This document shows positions 44,087-52,228 of a stretch of DNA of 64,000 bases, one piece after another. The DNA is from Sulfitobacter sp. 20_GPM-1509m. Its GTDB lineage: Bacteria > Pseudomonadota > Alphaproteobacteria > Rhodobacterales > Rhodobacteraceae. The position numbers were made by a program, and so were the translations under genes. The stretch is from positions 186,001 through 250,000 of the forward strand of contig NZ_JIBC01000004.1 of assembly GCF_000620505.1 (NCBI RefSeq). Reading direction: 5' to 3'. The notes beneath the pieces are model-generated. The model ran no database searches. It was given only the letters and a program-made list of their open reading frames with translations, and was not told the origin of the DNA. Each line of letters starts with the position of its first letter. The stretch's first letter is position 1.

Positions 44087-45460
44087 ATGAGCACAAACCC
44101 ACCCAATCTGCGCCCCGACATCGCCCCCGCCGCCCGGCTGGATGGCAAGACACGCCCCGGCCAGCCGTCCATCGGCATGGTCAGTCTGGGCTGCCCCAAG
44201 GCGCTGGTGGATTCCGAGCGTATTCTCACGCGGCTGCGGGCCGAAGGCTACGGGATTTCGCCCGACTATTCCGGCGCTGATGCGGTGATTGTGAACACCT
44301 GCGGATTTCTGGACAGCGCCAAGGCAGAAAGCCTTGAGGCGATCGGCGAGGCCTTGTCCGAGAACGGGCGGGTGATCGTGACGGGATGTCTGGGGGCAGA
44401 GCCCGAATATATCACCGGCGCGCATCCCAAGGTTCTGGCCGTGACCGGTCCGCATCAATACGAACAGGTTCTGGACGCGGTCCATGCCGCCGTGCCGCCG
44501 TCGCCCGATCCCTTTGTCGACCTGCTGCCCGCCAGTGGCGTCAGCCTGACGCCCCGGCACTACAGCTATCTGAAGATTTCCGAAGGCTGCAATCACAAGT
44601 GCAAGTTCTGCATCATCCCCGACATGCGCGGCCGTCTGGCCAGCCGCCCGCACAAGGCTGTGCTGCGCGAAGCTGAAAAGCTGGTCGAGGCAGGCGTGCA
44701 GGAACTGCTGGTGATTTCGCAGGACACTTCCGCCTATGGCACCGATTGGGACCGCGAAGTGCGGCGCGGGTTGACCGAACAGCCGATCACCACGCTGGCG
44801 CGCGATCTTGGCAGCTTGGGCGCGTGGGTGCGCCTGCATTACGTCTATCCCTATCCGCATGTGCGCGAAATGATCCCGCTGATGGCCGACGGGCTGGTGC
44901 TGCCCTATCTGGACGTACCTTTCCAGCACGCCCATCCCGACACGCTGAAACGCATGGCGCGCCCTGCTGCAGCCGAGGCGACGCTGGACCGGATCGCCGA
45001 ATGGCGCGACATCTGCCCCGACATCGTTTTGCGCTCGACCTTTATCGTTGGCTACCCCGGCGAGACCGAGGCCGAATTCCAGACCCTTCTGGACTGGATG
45101 GACGAGGCGCAACTGGACCGCGTCGGCTGTTTTCAATACGAAAACGTCGAAGGCGCGCGATCAAACGCCCTGCCCGATCACGTCGCCCCCGAGATCAAGC
45201 AAGAGCGCTGGGACCGGTTCATGGAGAAGGCACAGGCCATTTCCGAGGCCAAGCTCGAAGCCAAGGTCGGCACCCGCATCGACGTGATCGTGGACGAGGT
45301 GGACGCCGAGGCCGCCACCTGCCGGACCAAGGCCGACGCGCCCGAAATCGATGGCAACCTGTTCATCGACGAAGGGTTCGAAGCGTTGACCCCCGGCCAG
45401 ATCGTCACCGTCGAAGTGGACGAGGCCGGCGAGTACGATTTGTGGGGTCGGCTGGTCTGA
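44087..45460 (+). CDS. rimO: ribosomal protein S12 methylthiotransferase RimO
   Basis: A 457-residue radical-SAM enzyme. The N-terminal UPF0004 domain has cysteines in [25 protein letters not shown] and VTGCLG that bind one 4Fe-4S cluster. The radical SAM CxxxCxxC reads CNHKCKFC, and a TRAM domain ends the protein. RimO adds a methylthio group to the conserved aspartate of ribosomal protein S12. Start ATG 44087 follows AAAGGAG; homologues of the SLGCPKA region support it. Confidence 0.95.
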   Translation: MSTNPPNLRPDIAPAARLDGKTRPGQPSIGMVSLGCPKALVDSERILTRLRAEGYGISPDYSGADAVIVNTCGFLDSAKAESLEAIGEALSENGRVIVTGCLGAEPEYITGAHPKVLAVTGPHQYEQVLDAVHAAVPPSPDPFVDLLPASGVSLTPRHYSYLKISEGCNHKCKFCIIPDMRGRLASRPHKAVLREAEKLVEAGVQELLVISQDTSAYGTDWDREVRRGLTEQPITTLARDLGSLGAWVRLHYVYPYPHVREMIPLMADGLVLPYLDVPFQHAHPDTLKRMARPAAAEATLDRIAEWRDICPDIVLRSTFIVGYPGETEAEFQTLLDWMDEAQLDRVGCFQYENVEGARSNALPDHVAPEIKQERWDRFMEKAQAISEAKLEAKVGTRIDVIVDEVDAEAATCRTKADAPEIDGNLFIDEGFEALTPGQIVTVEVDEAGEYDLWGRLV

Positions 45461-45495
45461 TCGCGATGACGTGAAGGGGTAAAATCGCGCCCCTC

Positions 45496-45524
45496 TTGAA
45501 AATGTTCCGCATTTGTTCTAATTT
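45496..45524 (+). promoter_or_regulatory. promoter with LexA (SOS) box in its spacer
   Basis: TTGAAA (45496-45501), a 17-base spacer and TAATTT (45519-45524) form a promoter. The spacer holds GTTC-N7-GTTC (45504-45518), the LexA recognition pattern of Rhodobacter and Caulobacter. A third GTTC (45525-45528) and a GAAC (45536-45539) follow. A repressor here would fully block RNA polymerase. The gene at 45554 is thus a candidate SOS-regulon member. Confidence 0.65.
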
Positions 45525-45553
45525 GTTCTTAACAGGAACAAAGGAACGCCGTC

Positions 45554-45916
45554 ATGGCCCATGCATCTGTTTATGAACCCGCCCTGCCCGGACTGTTTGT
45601 GCCGGTGCAATCCGACCTGCCGCTGAACGCGCCCGAACCTGCAACGGAAAAGCAGGTGGCCTATGCCATGGCAATCGCCAAGCGCACGGGCAAGGATTTG
45701 CCGCAAGGCACCTTGCGTGACCGGCGTGCGCTGTCGGCGTGGATTGATGCGCATAAGGTCAAGCCGGTCGAGGGCAGGTTTTCGAACTATCCTTCGGGCA
45801 AGCAGGTCGCCTTTGCCGAGCGGATTGCACGGATCAAGCGGCAGGACGTGCCGCGCGAATGTTTCAAGGACAAACAGTTGATGTCGCGCTGGATCGACGG
45901 GAACAAGCCGCGCTGA
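45554..45916 (+). CDS. duplicated-domain protein, candidate SOS gene, function unknown
   Basis: A 120-residue protein with two copies of one about 38-residue unit: 31-68 (EKQVAYAMAIAK..., ending SAWIDAHK) and 81-118 (GKQVAFAERIAR..., ending SRWIDGNK). Each has KQVA-x-A, IA, P, D and a closing S-x-WID-x-x-K. The unit recalls short helical domains such as DUF3072, but that is a weak resemblance. It is basic in its second half, so nucleic-acid binding is possible. The start follows AAAGGAA. A LexA box in its promoter suggests a DNA-damage role. Confidence 0.75.
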   Translation: MAHASVYEPALPGLFVPVQSDLPLNAPEPATEKQVAYAMAIAKRTGKDLPQGTLRDRRALSAWIDAHKVKPVEGRFSNYPSGKQVAFAERIARIKRQDVPRECFKDKQLMSRWIDGNKPR

Positions 45917-45971
45917 ACTGTGCGGCTTTGTCCTCTGTTGCGGGGCGGGTTTGCGCCCTATCTTTTAGGGC

Positions 45972-46364
45972 ATGGAACAAAGCACCCCGAATGACACCAG
46001 CGTTTTGTACAACGGCGAATGCCCTGTCTGCCGCTTTGAGATCGACCATTACGCCGAATACAGCCGTGACAACGGCCTGCCCATTCGCTTTGACGATCTG
46101 AACAGCGATGCGCTGGCAGGCTGGGGCGTCAGCGCCGATGACGCGGCCAAACGGTTGCATGTGCGCAAGAACGGTCAGGTCTATTCCGGTATCCCCGCGT
46201 TCATTCTGCTGTGGCAGGATATGCCACGGTTTCGCTGGTTGGCGCGGGTGGTGTCGTGGCCGGTGGTGCAACCCGTGACCGAGGTGCTGTATGACCGGGT
46301 CCTGGCCCCCGTTTTGTATCGCTGGCATCTGGCGCGTGGGCGCAAAGCCGCCAAGCTCCAGTAA
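45972..46364 (+). CDS. DCC-family thiol-disulfide oxidoreductase (DUF393)
   Basis: A 130-residue protein with the family motif LYNGECPVCRFEI near the start: the C-x-x-C pair C-P-V-C follows a conserved Y-(D/N)-G. DCC proteins are small thioredoxin-fold-like redox proteins with little biochemical data. It contains a hydrophobic stretch (PAFILLWQDM) but no convincing signal peptide. A stand-alone gene between the duplicated-domain gene and hemolysin III. Confidence 0.85.
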   Translation: MEQSTPNDTSVLYNGECPVCRFEIDHYAEYSRDNGLPIRFDDLNSDALAGWGVSADDAAKRLHVRKNGQVYSGIPAFILLWQDMPRFRWLARVVSWPVVQPVTEVLYDRVLAPVLYRWHLARGRKAAKLQ

Positions 46365-46426
46365 CGTCAACCATGTTGTTACACTTCTGCCATAGCCTGC
46401 GGGCTGAAACAGGTTAGTTTGAGCAC

Positions 46427-47053
46427 ATGGCTTATCCACGATCCCTTTCAGAAACGCTTGCCGACGGGTCGGTGCATGTCCTCGGGCTGACCGGATCGCT
46501 GATTGGCGCCGCGATCCTGCTGGGACATGTGACGACCCATGCACCAGCCGCGACCGTGGCTTCGGTCAGCGTCTATCTGGCGGTTCTGGTCTTTGCCTTT
46601 GCCGCCTCGGCTGCCTATCACCTGCTGCCATGGGACCGCTCGCGGCCCGTGTTGGCGCGGGTGGATCATGCGGCGATTTACCTGAAGATTGCGGGCACCT
46701 ACACGCCGCTCGTTGTCGTTCTGGGGTCTGTCTCCGGATATGTGGTGCTGGGGTTCGTCTGGCTGGTGGCCTTGGGCGGGGCGATTGCGAAACTGTCGTT
46801 CTGGTCGACGGAAGGACGCGGGTCGCTGGCGCTGTATCTGGCGTTGGGCTGGGCCAGCGTGCTGCTGATCTGGCCGATGTGGTCCAGTCTGAGCGGCGCG
46901 GCTATGGCATTGGTCGCGTCGGGCGGTCTGACCTATTCGGCGGGTGCGGTGTTCTTTGCCATGCGCGAATTCCGGTTCCAGATGGCGCTGTGGCACGTCT
47001 TTGTGCTGGTCGCCTCGGGTTGTTTCTTTGCGGCCATAGCACTCAGCGTCTAA
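46427..47053 (+). CDS. hemolysin III / PAQR-family membrane protein
   Basis: A 208-residue integral membrane protein with seven predicted helices. The PAQR metal-site motifs are in place: AAYHLLP (helix 2 region), DHAAIYLKIAGTYTP (helix 3) and ALWHVFVLVAS (last helix with H-x-x-x-H-like pattern). Bacterial members are called hemolysin III by tradition, without proof of lytic activity. The 3' end overlaps the convergent IMPACT-family gene by 4 bp. Confidence 0.88.
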   Translation: MAYPRSLSETLADGSVHVLGLTGSLIGAAILLGHVTTHAPAATVASVSVYLAVLVFAFAASAAYHLLPWDRSRPVLARVDHAAIYLKIAGTYTPLVVVLGSVSGYVVLGFVWLVALGGAIAKLSFWSTEGRGSLALYLALGWASVLLIWPMWSSLSGAAMALVASGGLTYSAGAVFFAMREFRFQMALWHVFVLVASGCFFAAIALSV

Positions 47054-47400
47054 AGCGCGTCCAGATAGGCCCGCACGCAGGTCTGCACATGGCGAAAACG
47101 GTCGCCGCCCAGATGTTTGCCGCCATACCAGCGCGTTACCACAATCAGGTGATCGGCCAGGTCCTCGCGCTCCAGCATGCGGATGATCACCATACCCGCC
47201 CCGGCTTCGCCGTCATCGCCCTTGATCGGACCACCTTCGCTCAGCAGCGCCGCCCATGTGTTGTGGGTCGCCTTGGCATAGGATTTGTCCCGCTTGAGCT
47301 GTTTCAACGCGGCATCAATCTCGGCACGGCTGCTGACGGGCACACCCGACACCGCGTATTTTGACCCGCGATCGGTCAGGATCTGCCCCAGCAACCGCAT
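47050..47400 (-). CDS. IMPACT/YigZ-family protein (UPF0029)
   Basis: A 116-residue protein from ATG 47400 (GTG 47436 is an alternative). The family blocks DRGSKYAVSGVPV, DDGEAGAG and VVTRWYGGKHLGGDRFRHV are clear. It keeps only the IMPACT N-terminal domain, without the YigZ ferredoxin-like C-terminal part, as is common in alphaproteobacteria. The protein is linked to translation control in eukaryotes; in bacteria its role is open. Confidence 0.85.
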   Translation of the reverse strand: MRLLGQILTDRGSKYAVSGVPVSSRAEIDAALKQLKRDKSYAKATHNTWAALLSEGGPIKGDDGEAGAGMVIIRMLEREDLADHLIVVTRWYGGKHLGGDRFRHVQTCVRAYLDAL

Positions 47401-47493
47401 CAGTTCAGCACCAACCTGCGCCGTGCCGCCGCCCACTGTCGGTGGGCGATCTCTTCATTTGGGGTCTGGGAATACACGTAACCGTTCAGACAC

Positions 47494-48231
47494 TCACAAC
47501 GCCGCAGCAGTGCGCCGCACGGTTTCCAGACGCGCCGCGTTGGGCGGGTGCGTGCCCAGGAAACGGTTGCCGGGATCAGGAATACGGGTAAAGAATTCGG
47601 CCCCGCGCAGCGGGTCATAGCCCGCGCGGTGTGTGATGATGGTGCCCAGCGCGTCGGCTTCCAGCTCGAACTCTTTCGAGTAGGTGCGCGCGCCCACCTG
47701 TTCGCCCAGCCGCTGCGCCGATTCCACAGCGCCCGCGTCGCCGCCGGTCAGCGTCGCCAGCCCGGCAAAGATCACAGCCCCCGCCACCGCATTCTGACGT
47801 TGGCGTGCGATGTGACCCGCAATGTGGTGCGCAGCCTCGTGGCCCATGACAAAGGCGATTTCGTCGACGTTATAAGCGTCTTGAATAAGCTTGAGCGTAA
47901 AAACGATCACAGGCCGGTTTGTCTTGTCCAGCGTCTGATAGGCGTTCGCAGGCTCGCCCGGACGGTCATCGACAACGATGCGGAAATCACAGTTCACGCC
48001 GGTTGTCCGGTTGCGGCACTCGCGTTCTGCCACCGGCTCAAGCCGCTGCAACACCTGTACAAAGGCCCGCTCGGCCTGATCCGAGTTGCGCAGTTCGTCC
48101 GCCCCGGACGTACGGACGTATGCCCCGTTCGTCTGTTGCGTGGGGCCTGATACCGTTGTGGGCACGTCACAGGCCGCCAACAAGGCCATCGGCACCAGAA
48201 CCTGCACCAGTTTCTTGAACATGCGTTTCAT
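47494..48231 (-). CDS. M48-family metalloprotease lipoprotein
   Basis: A 245-residue protein. The signal peptide ends in the lipobox LLAAC (C21), so it is anchored in a membrane as lipoprotein. The M48 zinc motif HEAAHH (HExxH) lies in GHEAAHHIAGH, and the third ligand glutamate is in ELEADALGT. This resembles small BepA/LoiP-type periplasmic proteases that act on outer-membrane proteins. A divergent 83-aa gene lies on its other side. Confidence 0.9.
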   Translation of the reverse strand: MKRMFKKLVQVLVPMALLAACDVPTTVSGPTQQTNGAYVRTSGADELRNSDQAERAFVQVLQRLEPVAERECRNRTTGVNCDFRIVVDDRPGEPANAYQTLDKTNRPVIVFTLKLIQDAYNVDEIAFVMGHEAAHHIAGHIARQRQNAVAGAVIFAGLATLTGGDAGAVESAQRLGEQVGARTYSKEFELEADALGTIITHRAGYDPLRGAEFFTRIPDPGNRFLGTHPPNAARLETVRRTAAAL

Positions 48232-48388
48232 TCCCTCAACATTCGCGGCGCGCGGGCCGCAATCTTTGCGGTCTAACTTAACAGGTCCGTCGCGCGCTTC
48301 CAGCCCTGATGCGCTGCAATCACGGCTCCGGGATCACCGCGGGCCGATCACCGCTTGCATGTGCGCGCAGCGGGGGTAGGCTTGGGGT

Positions 48389-48640
48389 ATGTTTACAATT
48401 GAACACGAATTCGACTCGACCGTAATCACCCTGGTGGATGATGGCGGTGTGCCCCTGCAAGAAGATGTGATCGTCAACACGTTCACTGAATGCGTGACCG
48501 TCGAACAGTTCGACCCGCGCACCGGACAGGTCATGAAGATCACCCTCAGCCATGCGCAAGTGCGCGATATGTCGGCGGCTTTGGACTTGCCCGAAGGCGT
48601 CTATGCCATCCGCGAAAGCGGCAAGGACGACGGCACGTAA
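48389..48640 (+). CDS. hypothetical protein, 83 aa
   Basis: A small acidic protein starting MFTIEHEFDSTVITLVDDGG. It has no recognisable domain and no signal peptide; predicted beta strands dominate the first two thirds. Codon use fits the neighbours, and its start and the next gene's position leave room for it, so I take it as real. I know no function. Confidence 0.6.
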   Translation: MFTIEHEFDSTVITLVDDGGVPLQEDVIVNTFTECVTVEQFDPRTGQVMKITLSHAQVRDMSAALDLPEGVYAIRESGKDDGT

Positions 48641-48708
48641 CCACGGCTTTGAGGCTGGACGCTCGGGCCTGTGGTGGTAACGTCCTGCCAAATTCAGGAG
48701 AGCGCAAG

Positions 48709-49572
48709 ATGCCCATAGGAACCGAGATCAGAACATTTTTCGAAGGCCGCTGGCATGACGGCGATGTGCCGGTGATGAAGGCCGCCGACCATGGCTCGTG
48801 GCTGGGCAGTACGGTGTTCGACGGCGCACGGTTCTTTGACGGGATGACCCCCGACCTGGACGCGCATTGCGCCCGGGTGAACCGGTCGGCCAAGGCGCTG
48901 ATGATCACGCCCACCGTCAGCACCGAAGACATGGTTGCCGCCGTGCGCGAAGGGCTGAAGGCATATGATCCCGCCGATCCCGTCTATATCCGCCCGATGT
49001 ACTGGGCGCTGAACGGTGATGCCTCGGGAATCGTGCCGCTGCCCGAGGGAACCGGCTTTGCCATATGCCTGGAAAAGGTGCCTATGGCCGCGCCCGAGGC
49101 GTCGACCACGCTGACGCGGACCCGGTTCCGCCGTCCGGTGCTGGAAGACGCGGTGGTGAATGCCAAGGCGGGGTGTCTGTATCCCAACAACGCGCGGATG
49201 CTGACCGAGGCGAAGTCCAAGGGGTTCGGCAATGCGCTGGTCGCTGATGCCCTGGGCAATGTGGCCGAAACCGCCACCGCCAACGTGTTCATGGTTCGCG
49301 ATGGCGAGGTGTTCACGCCGGTGCCCAATGGCACCTTTTTGTCGGGCATCACGCGGGCGCGCCACATCAGCAACTTGCGCGCCGACGGCGTGACCGTGCA
49401 CGAAACCGTGCTGAGCTTTGACGACTTTCACGACGCGGATGAGGTGTTCCTGAGCGGCAACATGATGAAGGTCACACCTGTCACCGCCTTTGACGACACC
49501 CAATACCAGATCGGCCCCGTCACCCGACGCGCCCGCCAGCTGTATTGGGACTGGGCTGCATCCGAAAGGTAA
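48709..49572 (+). CDS. branched-chain aminotransferase-like class IV aminotransferase
   Basis: A 287-residue PLP enzyme of fold type IV. Visible are DHGSWLGSTVFDGARFFDG, YIRPMYWALNG, the catalytic lysine K158 in VVNAKAGCLYPNN, and NVAETATANVFMVRDGEV, with the glutamate that contacts PLP. Most members transaminate branched-chain amino acids, but D-amino-acid and other substrates occur, so the exact one is open. GGAGAG lies before ATG 48709. The downstream isomerase gene begins 4 bases later. Confidence 0.85.
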   Translation: MPIGTEIRTFFEGRWHDGDVPVMKAADHGSWLGSTVFDGARFFDGMTPDLDAHCARVNRSAKALMITPTVSTEDMVAAVREGLKAYDPADPVYIRPMYWALNGDASGIVPLPEGTGFAICLEKVPMAAPEASTTLTRTRFRRPVLEDAVVNAKAGCLYPNNARMLTEAKSKGFGNALVADALGNVAETATANVFMVRDGEVFTPVPNGTFLSGITRARHISNLRADGVTVHETVLSFDDFHDADEVFLSGNMMKVTPVTAFDDTQYQIGPVTRRARQLYWDWAASER

Positions 49573-49576
49573 CACC

Positions 49577-50176
49577 ATGACCAAACCGCTTGAATTCTGG
49601 TTCGAATTTGCCAGCACCTACAGCTATCCCGCCGCCATGCAGGTCGAGGCCGCCTGTGCCGCACGTGGCGTACCGCTGATCTGGAAACCCTTCCTGCTGG
49701 GTCCGGTCTTTGGCGCGCAGGGCATGACGGATTCGCCTTTCAACCTCTACCCGGTCAAGGGCGCCTATATGTGGCGCGACATGGAACGCATCTGTGCCGT
49801 AGCCGCCCTGCCCTTGCAAAAGCCCTCATCCTTCCCGCGCGGCAGTATGCTGGCGGCCCGCATATGTGCGGCACATGCGGACGCGGACTGGATCGGGGAT
49901 TTTGTCCGCGCGGTTTATTCCGCCAACTTTGCCGAGGATCTGGACATTGGCACGGCAGAGGTTATCGGGCCGGTGTTGCAGGCCCTGGGGCAGGACGCTG
50001 CCGCCATCATCGACAGCGCAGGCACACCCGAAGCCAAGCAGGCCCTGCGCGCCCTCACCGATGACGCCATCGCACGCGGCATCTTTGGCGCCCCCAGCTT
50101 TACCGTCGGGACCGAACTGTTCTGGGGTCACGACCGGATGGACATGGCGCTGACCGAGGCTGCCGTTGGTGACTGA
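49577..50176 (+). CDS. 2-hydroxychromene-2-carboxylate isomerase-like (DsbA-fold) protein
   Basis: A 199-residue DsbA/kappa-GST-fold protein. It opens with LEFWFEFASTYSYPAA, where HCCA isomerases have a Ser/Cys in the F..S.YS.. motif, and has IFGAPSFTVGTELFWGHDR with the cis-proline in GAPSF. In characterised members it is a glutathione-dependent isomerase; for this protein only the fold is certain. It directly follows the aminotransferase gene and is probably co-transcribed. Confidence 0.85.
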   Translation: MTKPLEFWFEFASTYSYPAAMQVEAACAARGVPLIWKPFLLGPVFGAQGMTDSPFNLYPVKGAYMWRDMERICAVAALPLQKPSSFPRGSMLAARICAAHADADWIGDFVRAVYSANFAEDLDIGTAEVIGPVLQALGQDAAAIIDSAGTPEAKQALRALTDDAIARGIFGAPSFTVGTELFWGHDRMDMALTEAAVGD

Positions 50177-50233
50177 TCGACATTGCGCGCCGCTCTGCCT
50201 TGCGCCATGCTGCGCGATGAAACGGAGGACGTG

Positions 50234-50689
50234 ATGCGCAAATTTCTGGTGGTGCTGGATGACAGCCGCGAATGTCTGAACGCCATGCGCTTTGCCGCTA
50301 TGCGAGCCGCCAAGACCGGTGGCGGCGTGGCCGTGCTGTCGGTGATCCCGCCGGACGAATTCAACCACTGGATCGGCGTTGGCGACATCATGCGCGAAGA
50401 AGCGCGCGAACGGATCGAGGCGCATTTCGAAGTGTTCGCCAAGTGGATGCGTGACAAGCAAGGTGTGAACCCCGAGCTGGTCATTCGCAACGGTCAAGCC
50501 GCGGACGAGATCATTGCCCAGATCACCGAAGACCCGGAAATCGGCATTCTGGTGCTGGGAGCCGGCACCGACAAGAAAGGCCCCGGCCCGCTGGTCACGC
50601 AACTGTCGCGCAATGCCGCGTCCCTGCCCATTCCGATCACCATCGTGCCCGGCGACCTCAGCAAGGAAAAGCTGGAAGCCATCACCTGA
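50234..50689 (+). CDS. universal stress protein, UspA family
   Basis: A 151-residue protein with the Usp alpha/beta fold: KFLVVLDDSRECLNAM at the start, and the ATP-binding-like G-x2-G-x9-G(S/T) region in VLGAGTDKKGPGPL. The match is looser than in ATP-binding Usps. ATG 50234 is chosen since homologues start at M(R/K)KFLV. Role in stress survival is general for the family. Confidence 0.85.
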   Translation: MRKFLVVLDDSRECLNAMRFAAMRAAKTGGGVAVLSVIPPDEFNHWIGVGDIMREEARERIEAHFEVFAKWMRDKQGVNPELVIRNGQAADEIIAQITEDPEIGILVLGAGTDKKGPGPLVTQLSRNAASLPIPITIVPGDLSKEKLEAIT

Positions 50690-50745
50690 ACCGCTCGCGC
50701 GGATGTGCGTTGTGCGCCGCCCCGCTCCGGCATAGCGTGCGTGTT

Positions 50746-51495
50746 ATGAAACAGCTTTTCCCCACCGTCGTTTTCCTGCTTTGTCCGCTTGGTTTTGCCT
50801 GGGCGTCAGGTACGGACGATCTGGTGCGCGCGCTACAGGCGCAAACACAGCAACCCGACAGCCCCGACACGATGGTCGAAGCGGATGACGCCAAGGGCCA
50901 GACCCGCCGCGCGGGCGTCGGGTTTTACATCAACGACACTGCCTTTGTGACGGCGCAGAACACTCTGGATCATTGCGGCGACGCAGGACTGCGATTGCCG
51001 GATGGCACGCCCGTGGACGTGGTGGCGCAGGATGCAGAGATGGGCCTGGCGGTTCTGACCAGCGCACGGCAGTCCGAGCACTGGTTGACCATCAGCGGCG
51101 ACAGCGTCGGCTACACCGGCAAGATCACTGTTCTGGGCGTGACCAAGGATGGCTGGAAAGACGCTGAAGCCAAACGGTCCGAAGTGCGCCTGTTGGGGCA
51201 GATCGAGGCCACCGGCCAGTTGATTGCGCAAATTCCCGCCAAGAAACGGAACATCGGTGCGCCGGTTCTGGACGCACAGGATCACGTGATTGGCATGGTC
51301 TCAGGCCCGTTGACCCTGCAAGGCGCCACTGATGCCCAGGCCAAGGGGTTGCGCAAGCTTGCTGCCGTTGTCGGCACCGCAGGACTGCCCGCGTTTCTGG
51401 ACAGCATCGAGATCAGCTTTCGACAACAGGGCAGCGCGCCCGATGCCCCCGAAAGTGACCCGGCACAGGCCCTGACCGGCGTGATGTGCCGCTAA
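50746..51495 (+). CDS. exported trypsin-fold protein lacking the catalytic triad (pseudo-protease)
   Basis: A 249-residue protein with a signal peptide (1-20, ending AWA|SG). Its body follows the HtrA/trypsin-like order: GVGFYINDTAFVTAQNTLDH (usually a T-x-x-H-V), DAEMGLAVL (usually D-x-x-x-D-L-A-V-L), and RNIGAPVLDAQDHVIGMVSG (usually G-N-S-G-G-P-V-hhh). At the three catalytic places I read N for His, G for Asp and I for Ser. If the alignment is right, it cannot be a serine protease and may bind proteins or peptides instead. Confidence 0.65.
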   Translation: MKQLFPTVVFLLCPLGFAWASGTDDLVRALQAQTQQPDSPDTMVEADDAKGQTRRAGVGFYINDTAFVTAQNTLDHCGDAGLRLPDGTPVDVVAQDAEMGLAVLTSARQSEHWLTISGDSVGYTGKITVLGVTKDGWKDAEAKRSEVRLLGQIEATGQLIAQIPAKKRNIGAPVLDAQDHVIGMVSGPLTLQGATDAQAKGLRKLAAVVGTAGLPAFLDSIEISFRQQGSAPDAPESDPAQALTGVMCR

Positions 51496-51504
51496 GCGAT
51501 ACAG

Positions 51505-51521
51505 TTTAGAATCGTTCCAAA
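51505..51521. promoter_or_regulatory. Irr box (iron control element, ICE-like)
   Basis: TTTAGAATCGTTCCAAA matches the alphaproteobacterial Irr/ICE pattern TTTAGAA-N3-TTCTAAA at all but one position (C for T). It lies two bases upstream of the -35 hexamer TTGACT of the nfu promoter, where a regulator could repress or activate. The Irr protein senses haem/iron status. Confidence 0.65.
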
Positions 51522-51523
51522 CC

Positions 51524-51552
51524 TTGACTTGCGGCCCTATGATCCGCATATC
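51524..51552 (+). promoter_or_regulatory. promoter of the nfu gene
   Basis: TTGACT (51524-51529), 17 bases, CATATC (51547-51552). The gene starts at 51583 with AGGAG ahead of it. The Irr box directly adjoins the -35. Confidence 0.55.
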
Positions 51553-51582
51553 AGGTGTAATAGCCCACGAGGAGCGCTTGCC

Positions 51583-52146
51583 ATGTTCATCCAAACCGAA
51601 TCGACGCCGAACCCTGCGACACTGAAGTTTCTGCCCGGCCAGACCGTTCTGGACATGGGCACGGCTGACTTCCCCACGGCGGATGCCGCAGCCAAGTCGC
51701 CTCTGGCACAGCGTATCTTTGCCGTGTCAGGTGTGACAGGCGTGTTCTTTGGCACGGACTTTGTCACCGTGACCAAGGATGACGCGACCGAATGGGATCA
51801 TATGAAGCCCGGTGTTCTGGGTGCGATCATGGAGCATTACCAGTCCGGCGACGCGGTCATGGACGAGGGTCACGCGCCTGCATCCGGCCATGCCGAGCAT
51901 TCCGGTGAAGACGGCGCGATCGTCGGCCAGATCAAGGAACTGCTGGACAGCCGCGTGCGCCCTGCCGTGGCACAGGATGGCGGCGACATCACCTTTCATG
52001 GCTTTGACCGCGGCGTTGTTTACCTGCACATGCAAGGCGCCTGCGCCGGGTGCCCGTCGTCCACGCTGACGCTGAAAATGGGCATCGAGAACCTGCTGCG
52101 CCATTACATCCCCGAAGTCACCGAAGTGCGCCCCGTCGCGGTCTGA
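51583..52146 (+). CDS. Nfu-type iron-sulfur cluster scaffold
   Basis: A 187-residue protein. The N-terminal Nfu domain (MFIQTESTPNPATLKFLPG) is followed by a His/Gly linker and the C-terminal NifU-like domain with the cluster-binding C-x-x-C in GACAGCPSS. It receives and passes on Fe-S clusters, like mitochondrial NFU1. The Irr-like box in front suggests iron-dependent expression, fitting the role. ATG 51583 is chosen by family start and ribosome-binding site. Confidence 0.93.
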   Translation: MFIQTESTPNPATLKFLPGQTVLDMGTADFPTADAAAKSPLAQRIFAVSGVTGVFFGTDFVTVTKDDATEWDHMKPGVLGAIMEHYQSGDAVMDEGHAPASGHAEHSGEDGAIVGQIKELLDSRVRPAVAQDGGDITFHGFDRGVVYLHMQGACAGCPSSTLTLKMGIENLLRHYIPEVTEVRPVAV

Positions 52147-52228
52147 TCTTCGTGCCTGATACATCACGTTTTAGCGGGCGCTGCATTTGCGGCGCCCTGT
52201 GCATTTCTGCACTGCGCGGAGCTCTGGC

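Noticed and set aside
45515-45528. a second LexA box from the next GTTC pair
   Set aside because: The spacing is six bases, not seven; only 45504-45518 fits the GTTC-N7-GTTC rule.
48709-49572. aminodeoxychorismate lyase (pabC) partner of pabB
   Set aside because: The sequence is class IV but has the length and blocks of branched-chain-type aminotransferases, and lies 28 kb from pabB.
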